A stretch of DNA of 64,000 bases, taken from positions 338,019 to 402,018 of the forward strand of contig JALHNB010000001.1 of the NCBI GenBank assembly GCA_022843745.1, written 5' to 3'. Shown piece by piece: positions 25,171 through 34,399 of the stretch; within the stretch, counting starts at the first letter, position 1, and the number at the start of each line of letters is the position of its first letter. A program made the translations under genes and the position numbers. Under the pieces are notes generated by a model. It did not search any database, had not been told where the DNA came from, and saw only the letters and a program-made list of their open reading frames with translations. The DNA is from Anaerolineae bacterium (GTDB taxonomy: Bacteria; Chloroflexota; Anaerolineae; Aggregatilineales; Phototrophicaceae).

Positions 25171-25904
25171 TGCCCATCGAACAACCGCCCGAATTTATCA
25201 AACTGCTGGCGCATGATTTACGCTGGAGTCTGCTCAAGGCATTGACTGTCAGCGATTATCGCGTTCATGAGCTGGTTGAGCAGGTTGACCAGCCGATGAA
25301 TCTGGTGTCCTATCATCTCAAAAAAATGCGGGATGACGCGCTTGTGACCATGCGCCGCAGTGAGGCCGATGGGCGCGATGTGTACTACAGTCTTGATCTG
25401 AAGCGCTTGCGTGATCTCTATCGGGCGGCGGGGCGGTCACTGCATCCAACTTTAGACGCGGATGCCGAGCAAAAAACAATTTCTCAAACCGCGCGTGTTC
25501 TGTTCCTGTGTACGCATAACAGTGCGCGTTCGCAAATGGCCGAGGGGTTGATGCGGCATCTCAGCGCAGGACGGATTGATGCATTCAGTGCTGGAAGCCA
25601 TCCGACACAAATACACCCAAACGCGATCAAAACGATGGATGCGCTTGGCATTGATATTCGAAAACAGCGCCCAAAATCGCTGGACACATTTGAAAATCAA
25701 GCATTCGATTATGTGGTTACAGTTTGTGATAAAGCCCGTGAAGTCTGTCCGCTGTTTCCCGGTGAGACGCAGCAGATTCACTGGGGATTTCCCGATCCTG
25801 TCGCGATTGACGACGAATTTGAACAGGCAGGCGCTTTTGAGCAAATTGCGCAGCGGTTGAAATCGCGAATCGAATCATTTCTTGTCATGCTTCCCGTAAA
25901 TTGA
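25170..25904 (+). CDS. ArsR-type repressor fused to a second ArsC-like domain
   Basis: 244 residues. Residues 1-90 form a winged helix of the ArsR type (LAHDLRWSLLKALT, MNLVSYHLKKMRDDALVTMRRSEADGRDVYYSLD). No Cys-x-Cys metal site is seen in this part, so sensing may differ from classical ArsR. Residues 105-240 form an LMW-phosphatase-type reductase with the loop CTHNSARSQ and downstream Cys in VCDKAREVCP. Fusing sensor and reductase may couple arsenate reduction to repressor release. It overlaps arsC by one base. Confidence 0.88.
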   Translation: MPIEQPPEFIKLLAHDLRWSLLKALTVSDYRVHELVEQVDQPMNLVSYHLKKMRDDALVTMRRSEADGRDVYYSLDLKRLRDLYRAAGRSLHPTLDADAEQKTISQTARVLFLCTHNSARSQMAEGLMRHLSAGRIDAFSAGSHPTQIHPNAIKTMDALGIDIRKQRPKSLDTFENQAFDYVVTVCDKAREVCPLFPGETQQIHWGFPDPVAIDDEFEQAGAFEQIAQRLKSRIESFLVMLPVN

Positions 25905-25920
25905 GAATCAGGTACAAACC

Positions 25921-26640
25921 ATGCTAACGATATTTGGAGATATTCACGCCAATTTACCGGCTCTCGAAGCGGTCATGACCGATATGGATGAACGAAAATT
26001 GGATAATCGCTATTGCCTTGGTGATCTGGTTGGTTATGGCACTTTTCCAAATGAAGTCGCTTCCATCATACGTGGTCAGAAAATCCCTACGATTATGGGC
26101 AATTATGACCAGGGGGTTGGCACTGATAGCGATGATTGCGGCTGTGCCTATACTAACCCAACGGCTGAGGCTCTCGGCAAACGCTCAATTGCCTGGACGA
26201 ACGCGAATACATCGGCAGACATCAAAGCGTATTTGCGCGAATTACCCGCACACATCCCACTGCAAATTGGTGATTTGCGCGTTTTGTTGGTGCATGGCAG
26301 CCCGCGCAGGATTAACGAATATCTGTTTGAAGATCGCCCTGATACCAGCTTTGAGCGACTGCTGGATACCGCAGAGGTCGATGTCCTCGTTTGTGGACAC
26401 ACGCATCTTCCCTATCATAAAGTTTTGCCCAGTGGACGGCATGTTATCAATGCGGGCAGTGTCGGTAAACCGAAAGACCGCGACCCACGTGCCTGTTATA
26501 TCACCTTGTCCGCCACGAATCGCGATCTGCACGTGCAGTTTATTCGCGTTCGCTATGACATTGAGCGAACAGCACAGGCGATTGAAGCCAGTGATATGCC
26601 ACACGAATATGCACAAATGCTGCGCGATGGGGCAGGTTGA
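25921..26640 (+). CDS. Metallophosphoesterase in the ars operon
   Basis: 239 residues, YfcE/MJ0936-like calcineurin fold. The dinuclear metal motifs are IFGDIHAN (Asp-x-His), LGDLVGYG, MGNYDQG (Asn), VHGSPR and CGHTHLP, all complete. An unusual DDCGCAY with two Cys follows the Asn motif and could bind metal or arsenic. Family members cleave phosphodiesters or phosphomonoesters; the substrate is unknown. It lies between the arsR-arsC fusion and the aquaporin, 16 bases after the former and 3 before the latter, so it belongs to the ars operon. Confidence 0.87.
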   Translation: MLTIFGDIHANLPALEAVMTDMDERKLDNRYCLGDLVGYGTFPNEVASIIRGQKIPTIMGNYDQGVGTDSDDCGCAYTNPTAEALGKRSIAWTNANTSADIKAYLRELPAHIPLQIGDLRVLLVHGSPRRINEYLFEDRPDTSFERLLDTAEVDVLVCGHTHLPYHKVLPSGRHVINAGSVGKPKDRDPRACYITLSATNRDLHVQFIRVRYDIERTAQAIEASDMPHEYAQMLRDGAG

Positions 26641-26643
26641 CGT

Positions 26644-27324
26644 TTGAATCCCACACTTTTACGGAGAGCAGGCGCAGAATTCATTGGCACCTACAGTTTA
26701 GTGACGGCTGGCTGCGGCGCGATCATGGTCAACGCCAGCACAGGCTCGCTCACGCATGTCGGCATCGCCCTCACATTTGGCCTCATTATTACGGTGATGA
26801 TCGCCGCAACAGGGCATATTTCTGGCGCACATTTTAACCCGGCTGTAACGGTGGCCTTTGCGCTCACTCGCCATTTTCCCTGGCGTGAGATTCCGGTTTA
26901 TATCGGCAGCCAGCTTGCAGGCGCGATACTGGGCGCACTGACACTGCGTTTACTGCTCGGCGATGTGGCGCAGATGGGCGTTACGCTGCCATCTGGCTCG
27001 GCGCTGCAATCATTCGGAATCGAAATACTGCTGACGGCGGTCATGATGTTCGTGATTATGGCGGTAGCGACAGACACAAAAGCGCTCGGTTCGCCAGCCG
27101 CCCTTGCGATTGGCTTTACGATTACACTGGATGCACTCTGGGGTGGCCCGATCAGCGGTGCATCCATGAATCCGGCGCGTTCGTTTGGCCCAGCCTTGAT
27201 CTCAGGAATCTGGAAGGATCACTGGGTTTATTGGCTTGCCCCGCTGATAGGTGCAGGCTTAGGTGCTGGCATTTACCAATTGTTGCGTGAACCTGAAATG
27301 ATGCCGGAAATATTGGAAAAATAG
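26644..27324 (+). CDS. Aquaporin (MIP family), probable arsenite channel
   Basis: 226 residues with six transmembrane helices and two Asn-Pro-Ala half-helices, HFNPAVT and SMNPARS. The start is TTG: a stop lies just upstream in frame, and the next ATG falls inside the first helix. The second motif reads NPARSFGPAL, as in water-type aquaporins. In some bacteria an aquaporin (AqpS) replaces the arsenite pump and lets arsenite made by ArsC leak out. No ArsB or Acr3 is present here, so the same role is inferred. Last gene of the operon. Confidence 0.88.
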   Translation: MNPTLLRRAGAEFIGTYSLVTAGCGAIMVNASTGSLTHVGIALTFGLIITVMIAATGHISGAHFNPAVTVAFALTRHFPWREIPVYIGSQLAGAILGALTLRLLLGDVAQMGVTLPSGSALQSFGIEILLTAVMMFVIMAVATDTKALGSPAALAIGFTITLDALWGGPISGASMNPARSFGPALISGIWKDHWVYWLAPLIGAGLGAGIYQLLREPEMMPEILEK

Positions 27325-27328
27325 GGCA

Positions 27329-28618
27329 TCAACTTTCAGGTTCTACCGTTGCTTCTTCGGTGGGTTCAACGGCGACAGGCGCGTCCACGATCATCTGGCA
27401 ACCGCGCATCGAGTCCTCGAAATCGCCGATGAGCGTGGTGTCGTCGCCTTCTTTTGCCATCAGGTAGCCTGTTTGCAGATAGCTGATCGCCGCCGGACAG
27501 CCAACCGTCAGCACTTGCGCCCGTGCCGCCCACCAGAAATGGCGCGGATCAGTCGTTCCCAGTCGAACCGTTGCCTCGAACGACTCAGCGGCCAGCGTGT
27601 ATTGTTCCAAGCGAATCTGTGTGCGCCCCAATGAATATTGACAGTTGATATTGTCCGGCGCGATCTCCACGCAGCGCGTCAGATAATCGGAGGCCTGGTT
27701 GGGATCGCCAACAGTGTTCAGATAAATTGTCCCCATCCACCACAAGGCGCGGGTATTTTGTGGATTCAAATCGACGACTTCACGCAGAGTCGCTAAGGCA
27801 GCATCGGTTTCGCCTTCGCGCAGCTCCAGCACCGCCAGATCAATCGCTAAATAGGGCAGATTTGGCGCGATGGCGTAGGCCGTTTGCGAATCTTCAAGCG
27901 CAGTTTCGAAGTCAAATTGATAATCCTGCATGATTTGTGAGCGAACGCGGTGCGCCTCAAAACTTTCCGGGTTGATTTCCAGCGCACGCTCAACGGTGCT
28001 GAGGGCGCGGTCATACTGACCCATATCGAAATAGGCTTCAGCCAGAAAAGCCTGCGCACGTGATTGCGATTGCACATCGTCAGCGCCTGCCAATGCCGAT
28101 GCCTGGAGTGCGCTGGCAATCCCTTCGCCTGACCTACCGCTCCAACTCAAGACCATCGCGCGGATTGCCCAGGCATCCGCCGAATAGGGGTTTGCCGTGA
28201 CCGTCTTTTCAGCAGCGTCTAGCGCCTGTGGAAGCTTGCCACTCATCGCCAAGCCAAATGTGTAGAGATAGTGGATGTTGACATCATTCGGCACAGCTTC
28301 CAGCAGGCCGCCATAGATTTCGACAGCCTCGTCAATTGCGCCACGCGCCCAGGCATCACTTGCGGAGGCGATGCGCTGCGCGGGGTCTTGGGTCGGCAGC
28401 GCTGTGGGAGCCATCGCAGTTGCCATGCCGTCCTGCGCCGAGTCGATCAAATTTGTCACGATTTGTTCGACCTGGGGGCTGACGCTCTCACGATTGTTAT
28501 AAAGCTGCACCCCCGCGAAAACGATCAGGGGTGTCAGAATCCACAGCCACAGCCAGCGAAATGAGATAATGCTGCGCCTTTGACCCTGGCGGTAACGTTT
28601 TGGTGTCCGTAAATACAT
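27329..28618 (-). CDS. Membrane-anchored TPR protein
   Basis: 429 residues. A basic N-terminus and one transmembrane helix (WLWLWILTPLIVFAGVQLY) are followed by an extracytoplasmic TPR array from about residue 85 (AWARGAIDEAVEIYGGLLEAVPND, YDRALSTVERALEINPE, EGETDAALATLREVVDLNPQNTRALWWMG). About eight repeats are visible, then an acidic tail. It probably acts as a scaffold. It starts 3 bases after the stop of the paralogue upstream. Confidence 0.85.
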   Translation of the reverse strand: MYLRTPKRYRQGQRRSIISFRWLWLWILTPLIVFAGVQLYNNRESVSPQVEQIVTNLIDSAQDGMATAMAPTALPTQDPAQRIASASDAWARGAIDEAVEIYGGLLEAVPNDVNIHYLYTFGLAMSGKLPQALDAAEKTVTANPYSADAWAIRAMVLSWSGRSGEGIASALQASALAGADDVQSQSRAQAFLAEAYFDMGQYDRALSTVERALEINPESFEAHRVRSQIMQDYQFDFETALEDSQTAYAIAPNLPYLAIDLAVLELREGETDAALATLREVVDLNPQNTRALWWMGTIYLNTVGDPNQASDYLTRCVEIAPDNINCQYSLGRTQIRLEQYTLAAESFEATVRLGTTDPRHFWWAARAQVLTVGCPAAISYLQTGYLMAKEGDDTTLIGDFEDSMRGCQMIVDAPVAVEPTEEATVEPES

Positions 28619-28621
28619 GAC

Positions 28622-29890
28622 TCAGCCCCCGATGGGCGTAGGCGGTATCGGCGTGGGCGGTTGTTCCGTCGGCAGCGCTCTACCAGCATAGGTCGGGCAC
28701 GAAACGGTTGTTAAGCGCAGCCCTTCGCGTATCGTCGCAATAATCGAATCGCCATCTGGCAGTGCCTCGGCCAGTGGCAGGGATTCCTGCAAAATATTCC
28801 AGGCCTGCTCACAATTCCCCAGATAATAATTCGCTAACCCGCGCAGATACCAGCATTGAATCTCATCTGAGCCGTTATCGACACACTTTTGAAAAGCTTC
28901 AAGCGCACCTTCGTAGTTTCGGCGGGTGTAACGGGCGATGCCCACCTGCCGCCAGGCTTCGGCATAGTTCGGGTCAACATCGAGCGCGTCTTCACAATAG
29001 CCCTGGGCGCGGTCATTCTGTCCGACTTTGGCATATGCTTCACACAGGCGCAGAAAAGCGCGTTTGTTGCGGGGTTCAAGCGCGAGAACCCGTTCATAGG
29101 TCGCAATCGCAAAATTATCCTGATCGGATGCCAGATATTGCAGCGCCAACTCAAAATAGGGCGCGGTCAGATTGGGATTGATCGAAATAGCTTCTTCAAG
29201 CTGTTCAATCGCCAGTTCGCGCTCGCCAACCCAGATGAGGGTGAACGCATAGCTGCGGTGTGCGTCAGCATCCATTGGGTCGGCATCGACAGCATCAAAG
29301 CCGTAGTCGAGTCCCTGCTGATAGCGGCCAATCATAGTATAAGCTCTTGCAAGTGCTGCTTTCAGGGGCGGGAAATTAGGCGCTTGTTCCAGCCCGGCGA
29401 CTCCGACTGGAATCGCTCCTGCCGGATCGCCGATCCAGACGAGCGCTTTGGTCTTCAGCGCATAACCGCGCGGATCACGCGGATTAAGAGCAATTGCTCG
29501 ATCTGCCAATGAGGGCTCACCTTCACTCGGCGGGTCTATAACCTGCTCGGCTCGATCCAGGTCGATGAGCAGTTTGCCATATTCGTAGAGATAATCCAGA
29601 TTATCAGGCTGCTGTGCAACGGCCTGCGCGAAAAAATCCGCTGCCTCTGCGATCTTTCCCTGCTGAAACAGTGTTGAGCCTTCTGTCGCTAAAGTGCTGG
29701 CGAAAGGTGTCGCGGTAGGAGCCATCCCTACGACATCGAGCGCGACCAGTTGTAAACGGTCAAACTGCGTGACCGAGAATATGAGAAACGTGATAATGGC
29801 AGCCAGAAGCAGGAATATTGAACGTCCACTGCTGCGCCGACGACGGCGGGAGCTGAAAAAAGGTTGGGAATAATCTCGCTTAATCTGCAT
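28622..29890 (-). CDS. Membrane-anchored TPR protein (paralogue)
   Basis: 422 residues with the same plan as its downstream neighbour. An Arg-rich N-terminus (SSRRRRRSSGR) and one transmembrane helix (IFLLLAAIITFLIFSVTQF) precede TPR units from about residue 70 (GKIAEAADFFAQAVAQQPDN, VGERELAIEQLEEAISINPN, NYEGALEAFQKCVDNGSD). The two genes look like a tandem duplication that has diverged widely. They form a two-gene operon whose promoter should lie in 29891-29970. Confidence 0.85.
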   Translation of the reverse strand: MQIKRDYSQPFFSSRRRRRSSGRSIFLLLAAIITFLIFSVTQFDRLQLVALDVVGMAPTATPFASTLATEGSTLFQQGKIAEAADFFAQAVAQQPDNLDYLYEYGKLLIDLDRAEQVIDPPSEGEPSLADRAIALNPRDPRGYALKTKALVWIGDPAGAIPVGVAGLEQAPNFPPLKAALARAYTMIGRYQQGLDYGFDAVDADPMDADAHRSYAFTLIWVGERELAIEQLEEAISINPNLTAPYFELALQYLASDQDNFAIATYERVLALEPRNKRAFLRLCEAYAKVGQNDRAQGYCEDALDVDPNYAEAWRQVGIARYTRRNYEGALEAFQKCVDNGSDEIQCWYLRGLANYYLGNCEQAWNILQESLPLAEALPDGDSIIATIREGLRLTTVSCPTYAGRALPTEQPPTPIPPTPIGG

Positions 29891-29910
29891 GGGTCACTTC
29901 CCTGATTACT

Positions 29911-29966
29911 AGCAAACGGGTGCATCATCCCCTTAAATCATAAGCAAACGAGTCAATCATCCCCTT
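29911..29966. repeat. Direct repeat upstream of the TPR operon
   Basis: Two 24-base copies (29911-29934 and 29943-29966) match at 21 positions (AGCAAACG-x-GT-xx-ATCATCCCCTT), with a period of 32 bases. They lie just before the minus-strand TPR operon and could be activator sites or a simple duplication. Confidence 0.5.
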
Positions 29967-30081
29967 GATTGAATATAAGTAGGGTAACGGAGCGTAAATA
30001 GCCTGTCAAGCGTATTTACGTTTTGAAATATTTCATAATGAACCAGTTCGATCAAATGGAGTATGATCGAAGTTGGGGCAA

Positions 30082-30144
30082 AATGCAGATGAAGTGTGGA
30101 TACAATGTAGGTAAAGTATGAATAAAGTGCAGGTAAAGCACAGG
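30082..30144 (+). repeat. Three direct repeats with 22-base period before the histidine kinase gene
   Basis: Three degenerate copies at 30082-30100, 30104-30122 and 30126-30144 share a core of the form GYAGRTRAAG. The period of 22 bases is about two helical turns, so bound proteins would sit on one face. The last copy ends 29 bases before the kinase ATG. Confidence 0.5.
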
Positions 30145-30172
30145 CGGAAACCTTGAAAGCGCAAGCAACTCC

Positions 30173-31828
30173 ATGAATTTTTGGAAGCAGTTAATCAAAC
30201 CCTCAGCGTCCATTGTCGAGATAGATCGTCGTCGTCAGTCGCAGGTACTCGCCTCGATCATTGTCGCTGTCATTGTGCTGGGGATACCTACCGTTGTCAT
30301 GCCTATCATTTTGACACGGCTCAGCTTTGCTATCGAGGACCCTGTTAACGTCGTCAGTTTTTCCGCTATGTTCCTGCTGGTCATCGCGTATATACTCAAT
30401 CGCAGGGGGCGCTATCAAATCGCCGCGCTTCTGACCGTCGGTATTTTAATCGTCGCTATATTTGCCGCTGCCAACACCGATCCGGTAGAAGCGCCGATCC
30501 TGCTCATCTACATGGTGATCCCGACCCTCACGAGCAGTATTTTATTATCGCTGCGAACCAGCCTGATTTTAACGGTGCTGATGACACTGGGTATGTTTGT
30601 CATGTTTTTCGCTTTGCCACCGTCTGGCAAGGAAACAGTGCCGATTTTATACAATATGCTCATCGCGAGTCTGATTCTGCTGTCACTGCGTCACCGTGAC
30701 CTGGTGGAACGGGATCGGCAGGCAGAACTCGCCGAAAGTGAAGCGCGTTTCCGGGCTATTTTTATGGAAGCACCCATTGGGGTCGCGATGATCGACGAGA
30801 ATCTGCGATTTGTTCGCGTCAATCATCGCTTGTCCGAGATGCTGGACTACACAGAGCAGGATATGCAGCAGCTTAAATTCAGCCAGATCGTTCACCCGGA
30901 AGATGCAAACGACAGCCTCAGACTCGTCAAAATCGAACAGCGCTATCAGGTGGAACAACGCTGCATCACCCAAAAAGGCCACACCCTGTGGATTAACCTC
31001 ACCGCGTCAAAAATTTACGAGAAAAATGTGCCATATGGCTTGCTGATGATTGAGGACATTACCGAGCGCAAGGAAATGGAGCAGGCCGAGCGTAAAGCCG
31101 AAATGCTGCGTGTCCAGCTTGAAAAAGAGCGTGAGGTATCCGAATTCAAGGCGCGTTTTATGTCGGCGGTATCACATGAATTCCGTACGCCGCTGACCAC
31201 GATTTTATCCTCGAACGAGTTGCTTGAACGTTACAGCGAACGGATGGAACCACAGAGCAAAAAAGAGAATCACGCTCGTATCCAGACCTCGGTGAAACGT
31301 CTGACCCAGATGATGGATGACTTATTAAATGTGAGCCGCAATGACTCCGGTACTGTCAGCTTTAACCCGCACCGAGTTGATCTGGCAGCATTTTGTCGGG
31401 AATTGATTGATGAGATTAAGACAACGAATGATCCGAAGAATAATCTCATTTTCCGGCAATCAGGGCAGGTTGAACCGTTTCCCGCCGACATCAACCTGAT
31501 GCGCTACATTCTGACGAATCTGCTTTTGAATGCGATCAAGTACACGCCATCTGGCGACGATATTACCTGCGAACTGCTTGCCGAAAACGACGAGGTCGTT
31601 CTAACGATTGCCGACAAAGGCATCGGCATTCCCCAGGAAGATCAGACTCATCTCTTCGAGCCGTTTTTTCGGGGGAGCAATGTCGGAACCATCAAAGGCA
31701 CAGGACTGGGCTTGAAAATCGTCAAGGATTACATCGAACTGCACGGCGGCACGATAAGCTGCGAGAGTCAGCCGGGTGAAGGCACAACATTTACGGTGCG
31801 TTTACCCCTTGAGGCGCACACAAATTAA
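30173..31828 (+). CDS. Membrane PAS-domain sensor histidine kinase
   Basis: 551 residues. Five or so transmembrane helices fill residues 25-180. A PAS/PAC domain follows (about 190-310; FRAIFMEAPIGVAMIDENLRF, LLMIEDITERKEM). Then come the dimerisation domain with the phospho-acceptor His (AVSHEFRTPLTT) and the ATPase domain: N box NLLLNAIKYT, G1 ADKGIGI, F box FEPFFRG, G2 GTGLGLKIV. All catalytic motifs are intact. No response regulator gene is nearby, so it is an orphan kinase. Its stop is 12 bases from that of the convergent P-type ATPase gene. Confidence 0.92.
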   Translation: MNFWKQLIKPSASIVEIDRRRQSQVLASIIVAVIVLGIPTVVMPIILTRLSFAIEDPVNVVSFSAMFLLVIAYILNRRGRYQIAALLTVGILIVAIFAAANTDPVEAPILLIYMVIPTLTSSILLSLRTSLILTVLMTLGMFVMFFALPPSGKETVPILYNMLIASLILLSLRHRDLVERDRQAELAESEARFRAIFMEAPIGVAMIDENLRFVRVNHRLSEMLDYTEQDMQQLKFSQIVHPEDANDSLRLVKIEQRYQVEQRCITQKGHTLWINLTASKIYEKNVPYGLLMIEDITERKEMEQAERKAEMLRVQLEKEREVSEFKARFMSAVSHEFRTPLTTILSSNELLERYSERMEPQSKKENHARIQTSVKRLTQMMDDLLNVSRNDSGTVSFNPHRVDLAAFCRELIDEIKTTNDPKNNLIFRQSGQVEPFPADINLMRYILTNLLLNAIKYTPSGDDITCELLAENDEVVLTIADKGIGIPQEDQTHLFEPFFRGSNVGTIKGTGLGLKIVKDYIELHGGTISCESQPGEGTTFTVRLPLEAHTN

Positions 31829-31840
31829 AGCGCAAACAGA

Positions 31841-34237
31841 TTACGGTGCGAATAGAGTCCACAAACCCTGCGTCAGCCGCCGATCCTTCATCATCCAGCT
31901 AAACACGACCATCGTCAGGTCAAACAGCGCGGCGATCAGAATAATCGTCAGCAAATCCGGGCGCTCAAATTCGAACAGCACGGGCAAAAGATAGAAGCCA
32001 ATCAGCGTCATCACCATCAGCAAAAAGCCCATGATGAAGATGCCGCGCTTTTCAACGAAGGTTCGCGGCTGGAAAATGTCGATTCCCATCACGTTCCACA
32101 GAATCAGGATGCCGTACAGTGTCACAAAAATGGAGAGTGCGCTGCGGGCCGCGTCCATGTTGCCACCAGTGGCGAAATAGACCACTGCATAGAGCAGCGC
32201 TAACGCTACCGAGCCGATTAATGCACCGGTGATGACGAAATCTAGCACGTCGCGCCGGAATTTTTCCATGTATGATGGGCGTAAAATCTTGAAGGCGATC
32301 AGCGTGGCTGTGATATTGACCGTACCAAATGTGATCCAGTTAATCTGAATCGGCGTGATCGGGAAGGGCAGCCCCATGAAACCCGCGTAAATGAAGATCA
32401 GCACATTATAAAACGTCTTGACCAGAAACAGCTTGATCGTGCCGAAAATCGTCTGGGTGATCTCGATGCCTTCGGCAAAAGCCAGCGGCAGGGTAGACAT
32501 GGCATTGTTGAGCAGAATGATGTCGCCAATTTCTTTGGTAATCTGCGCACCGTCATTCATCACAATCGAAAGATCGGCTTCCTTGAGCGCAGGCACATCG
32601 TTCACGCCGTCGCCGACCATCGCGACGTGTTCACCCTGATGACGCAAAGCCGCGATAATCTGGCGTTTGGTATCCGGCTCGATCCGCGCGAATACGTCGC
32701 CTTGCATGGCAGCGATCTCGAATTCGGCTTCGCTCATCGCCGTCATTTCGTCGCCCGTATAAGCCTTCTGGATGACGATTCCGGCTTGTGTGGTGATCGC
32801 TTTGACGGTTTCCAGGTTGTCGCCGGAGATCACTTTGAGGCGCACATTCTGCTGACGGAATGATTCCAGGGTCTCATTGATGTCCCCGCGTACCTGATCG
32901 CTGAGGATAATCAGCGCCAGCGGCTCGACTGTGCCGCTTAGTTTGCCGTCCTGGGGCGCTTGATCGGCACGGGCAAACGCCAACACGCGCAGCCCCTCGG
33001 TGGCAAGCTGTTGAGCGCGTTGGGTGATGTCATCGTGATTTGAATTCGTGCCGTGCAGAACCCGTTCTGGCGCACCCATGACCAGTGTTTCCCCCGGCAG
33101 CACAACCGCACCCCATTTACGGGTGGAACTAAACGGGATTTCGCTCAGTTTTGTTACAGGCGCGGGCGCAGCACCGTTATGGACATAAGCGGCAACGGCG
33201 GTGGCTGTGCCGTTCAGATGCGCCAGATTATCCGTGTGAAGGCGTAATTTTTGCTTGATTTCGTCGTCAGATAAATTGCTGAGGGATAAAACTTCTTTCA
33301 CTGCCAGCTTATTTTGGGTGAGTGTGCCGGTTTTATCGAAACACAGCACGGTCACATTCGCCAGCGACTCGACGGCGTTGATGCGGCGAATCAGCGTTTG
33401 GTGGCGGGTGATACTGATCGCGCCCAGACTCAGGGAGATGACCACGACCAGCACCAGCCCATAGGGGACGATGCTGGTCACGAAAACGACGGCATTTTTC
33501 ACTCGCTCCAGCAGCGACAAGCCATCCAGCGAATTTTCCAGCCAGAGCATCGGCCCAAAGATGACCATGATGATGACACAAATCTGCACGATGGATGTCA
33601 GCCGCTTCTGGGTCGGCGTGAGCAGATTTTTATAGGCTTTGGCGGCGCTGGCGAGTTTATTGATGGTGCTGTTTTTGCCGACCATTGTCGCCATCATCAG
33701 CCCTGTTCCGGCGATGCAGTACGAGCCGGAGTACAGCTTGTCATCCGCTTCTTTGATGATGGAATCCGACTCGCCCGTGAGGTGCGACTCGTCCATTTCC
33801 AGCGCATCGCTTTTCAGCACCACTCCATCGACAGCCAGACGATCTCCGGGCTGGATGGGAAGCACATCATCTTTGACAAGCTGCTCAATAGGTACGCCGA
33901 CAATTTTGCCGTCACGCCATACATCGACGTTTTTTGCGGCCATCGTCGCCAATTGGTCGAGCTTGCGCTTGGCGAAAACTTCCTGAATCGTGCCGAGGAG
34001 CGAATTGGTGACAACGCTGAACCCGGCGAACAGCGCAACGGCATATTCTCCAAATGAGATGACCACCACCAGCAGCGGAAACAGTACCAGATTAAAAACA
34101 TTCAGGATGTTATCGCGAAGAATATCCCAATAGCTGCGTCCGACCTGCGCTTTATAGGCATTGCTCTCGCCACGCGCAACTCGCTCGGCAACTTCAGCGG
34201 CGGTCAGTCCTGAATGTGTTTTTTGCTGTACTGCCAA
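31841..34237 (-). CDS. P-type cation ATPase (CtpE-like)
   Basis: 798 residues. It begins at a TTG with AGGAG 7 bases upstream; no in-frame ATG is near. Motifs: actuator HLTGESDS, phosphorylation site FDKTGTLTQNK, nucleotide domain FSSTRKWGAVVLPG, hinge MVGDGVNDVPALK. The N-terminal GLTAAEVAERVARGESNAYKA and overall layout resemble mycobacterial CtpE, a calcium transporter. The helix-4 ion motif, usually Pro-Glu-Gly-Leu, reads IVPYGLVLV, so the Glu ligand is Tyr. Transport specificity is therefore uncertain. Monocistronic. Confidence 0.88.
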   Translation of the reverse strand: MAVQQKTHSGLTAAEVAERVARGESNAYKAQVGRSYWDILRDNILNVFNLVLFPLLVVVISFGEYAVALFAGFSVVTNSLLGTIQEVFAKRKLDQLATMAAKNVDVWRDGKIVGVPIEQLVKDDVLPIQPGDRLAVDGVVLKSDALEMDESHLTGESDSIIKEADDKLYSGSYCIAGTGLMMATMVGKNSTINKLASAAKAYKNLLTPTQKRLTSIVQICVIIMVIFGPMLWLENSLDGLSLLERVKNAVVFVTSIVPYGLVLVVVISLSLGAISITRHQTLIRRINAVESLANVTVLCFDKTGTLTQNKLAVKEVLSLSNLSDDEIKQKLRLHTDNLAHLNGTATAVAAYVHNGAAPAPVTKLSEIPFSSTRKWGAVVLPGETLVMGAPERVLHGTNSNHDDITQRAQQLATEGLRVLAFARADQAPQDGKLSGTVEPLALIILSDQVRGDINETLESFRQQNVRLKVISGDNLETVKAITTQAGIVIQKAYTGDEMTAMSEAEFEIAAMQGDVFARIEPDTKRQIIAALRHQGEHVAMVGDGVNDVPALKEADLSIVMNDGAQITKEIGDIILLNNAMSTLPLAFAEGIEITQTIFGTIKLFLVKTFYNVLIFIYAGFMGLPFPITPIQINWITFGTVNITATLIAFKILRPSYMEKFRRDVLDFVITGALIGSVALALLYAVVYFATGGNMDAARSALSIFVTLYGILILWNVMGIDIFQPRTFVEKRGIFIMGFLLMVMTLIGFYLLPVLFEFERPDLLTIILIAALFDLTMVVFSWMMKDRRLTQGLWTLFAP

Positions 34238-34320
34238 GCTTCATCTCCTGGGTCAATATACTAACGGGTAGATCGAGCTAATTGCTTTGTCCCATAATTA
34301 CGCCGGAAACGGGTTCATCT

Positions 34321-34344
34321 GGGCGCACGGCTGTGCGCCCCTAC
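34321..34344. repeat. GTAGGGGC-type intergenic palindrome, copy 4
   Basis: GGGCGCAC and GTGCGCCC (34321-34340) enclose GGCT, followed by CTAC. It lies between the P-type ATPase gene and the end of the sugar isomerase-like gene. Confidence 0.75.
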
Positions 34345-34399
34345 GAAAACGGTTTGCGATGACCGATTTATTTGCGGGACAGCGCACTAATGTGCCGGA

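Noticed and set aside
33314-34057. 247-codon plus-strand open frame inside the P-type ATPase gene
   Set aside because: Antisense shadow, rich in His and Asp, with no motif or ribosome site.
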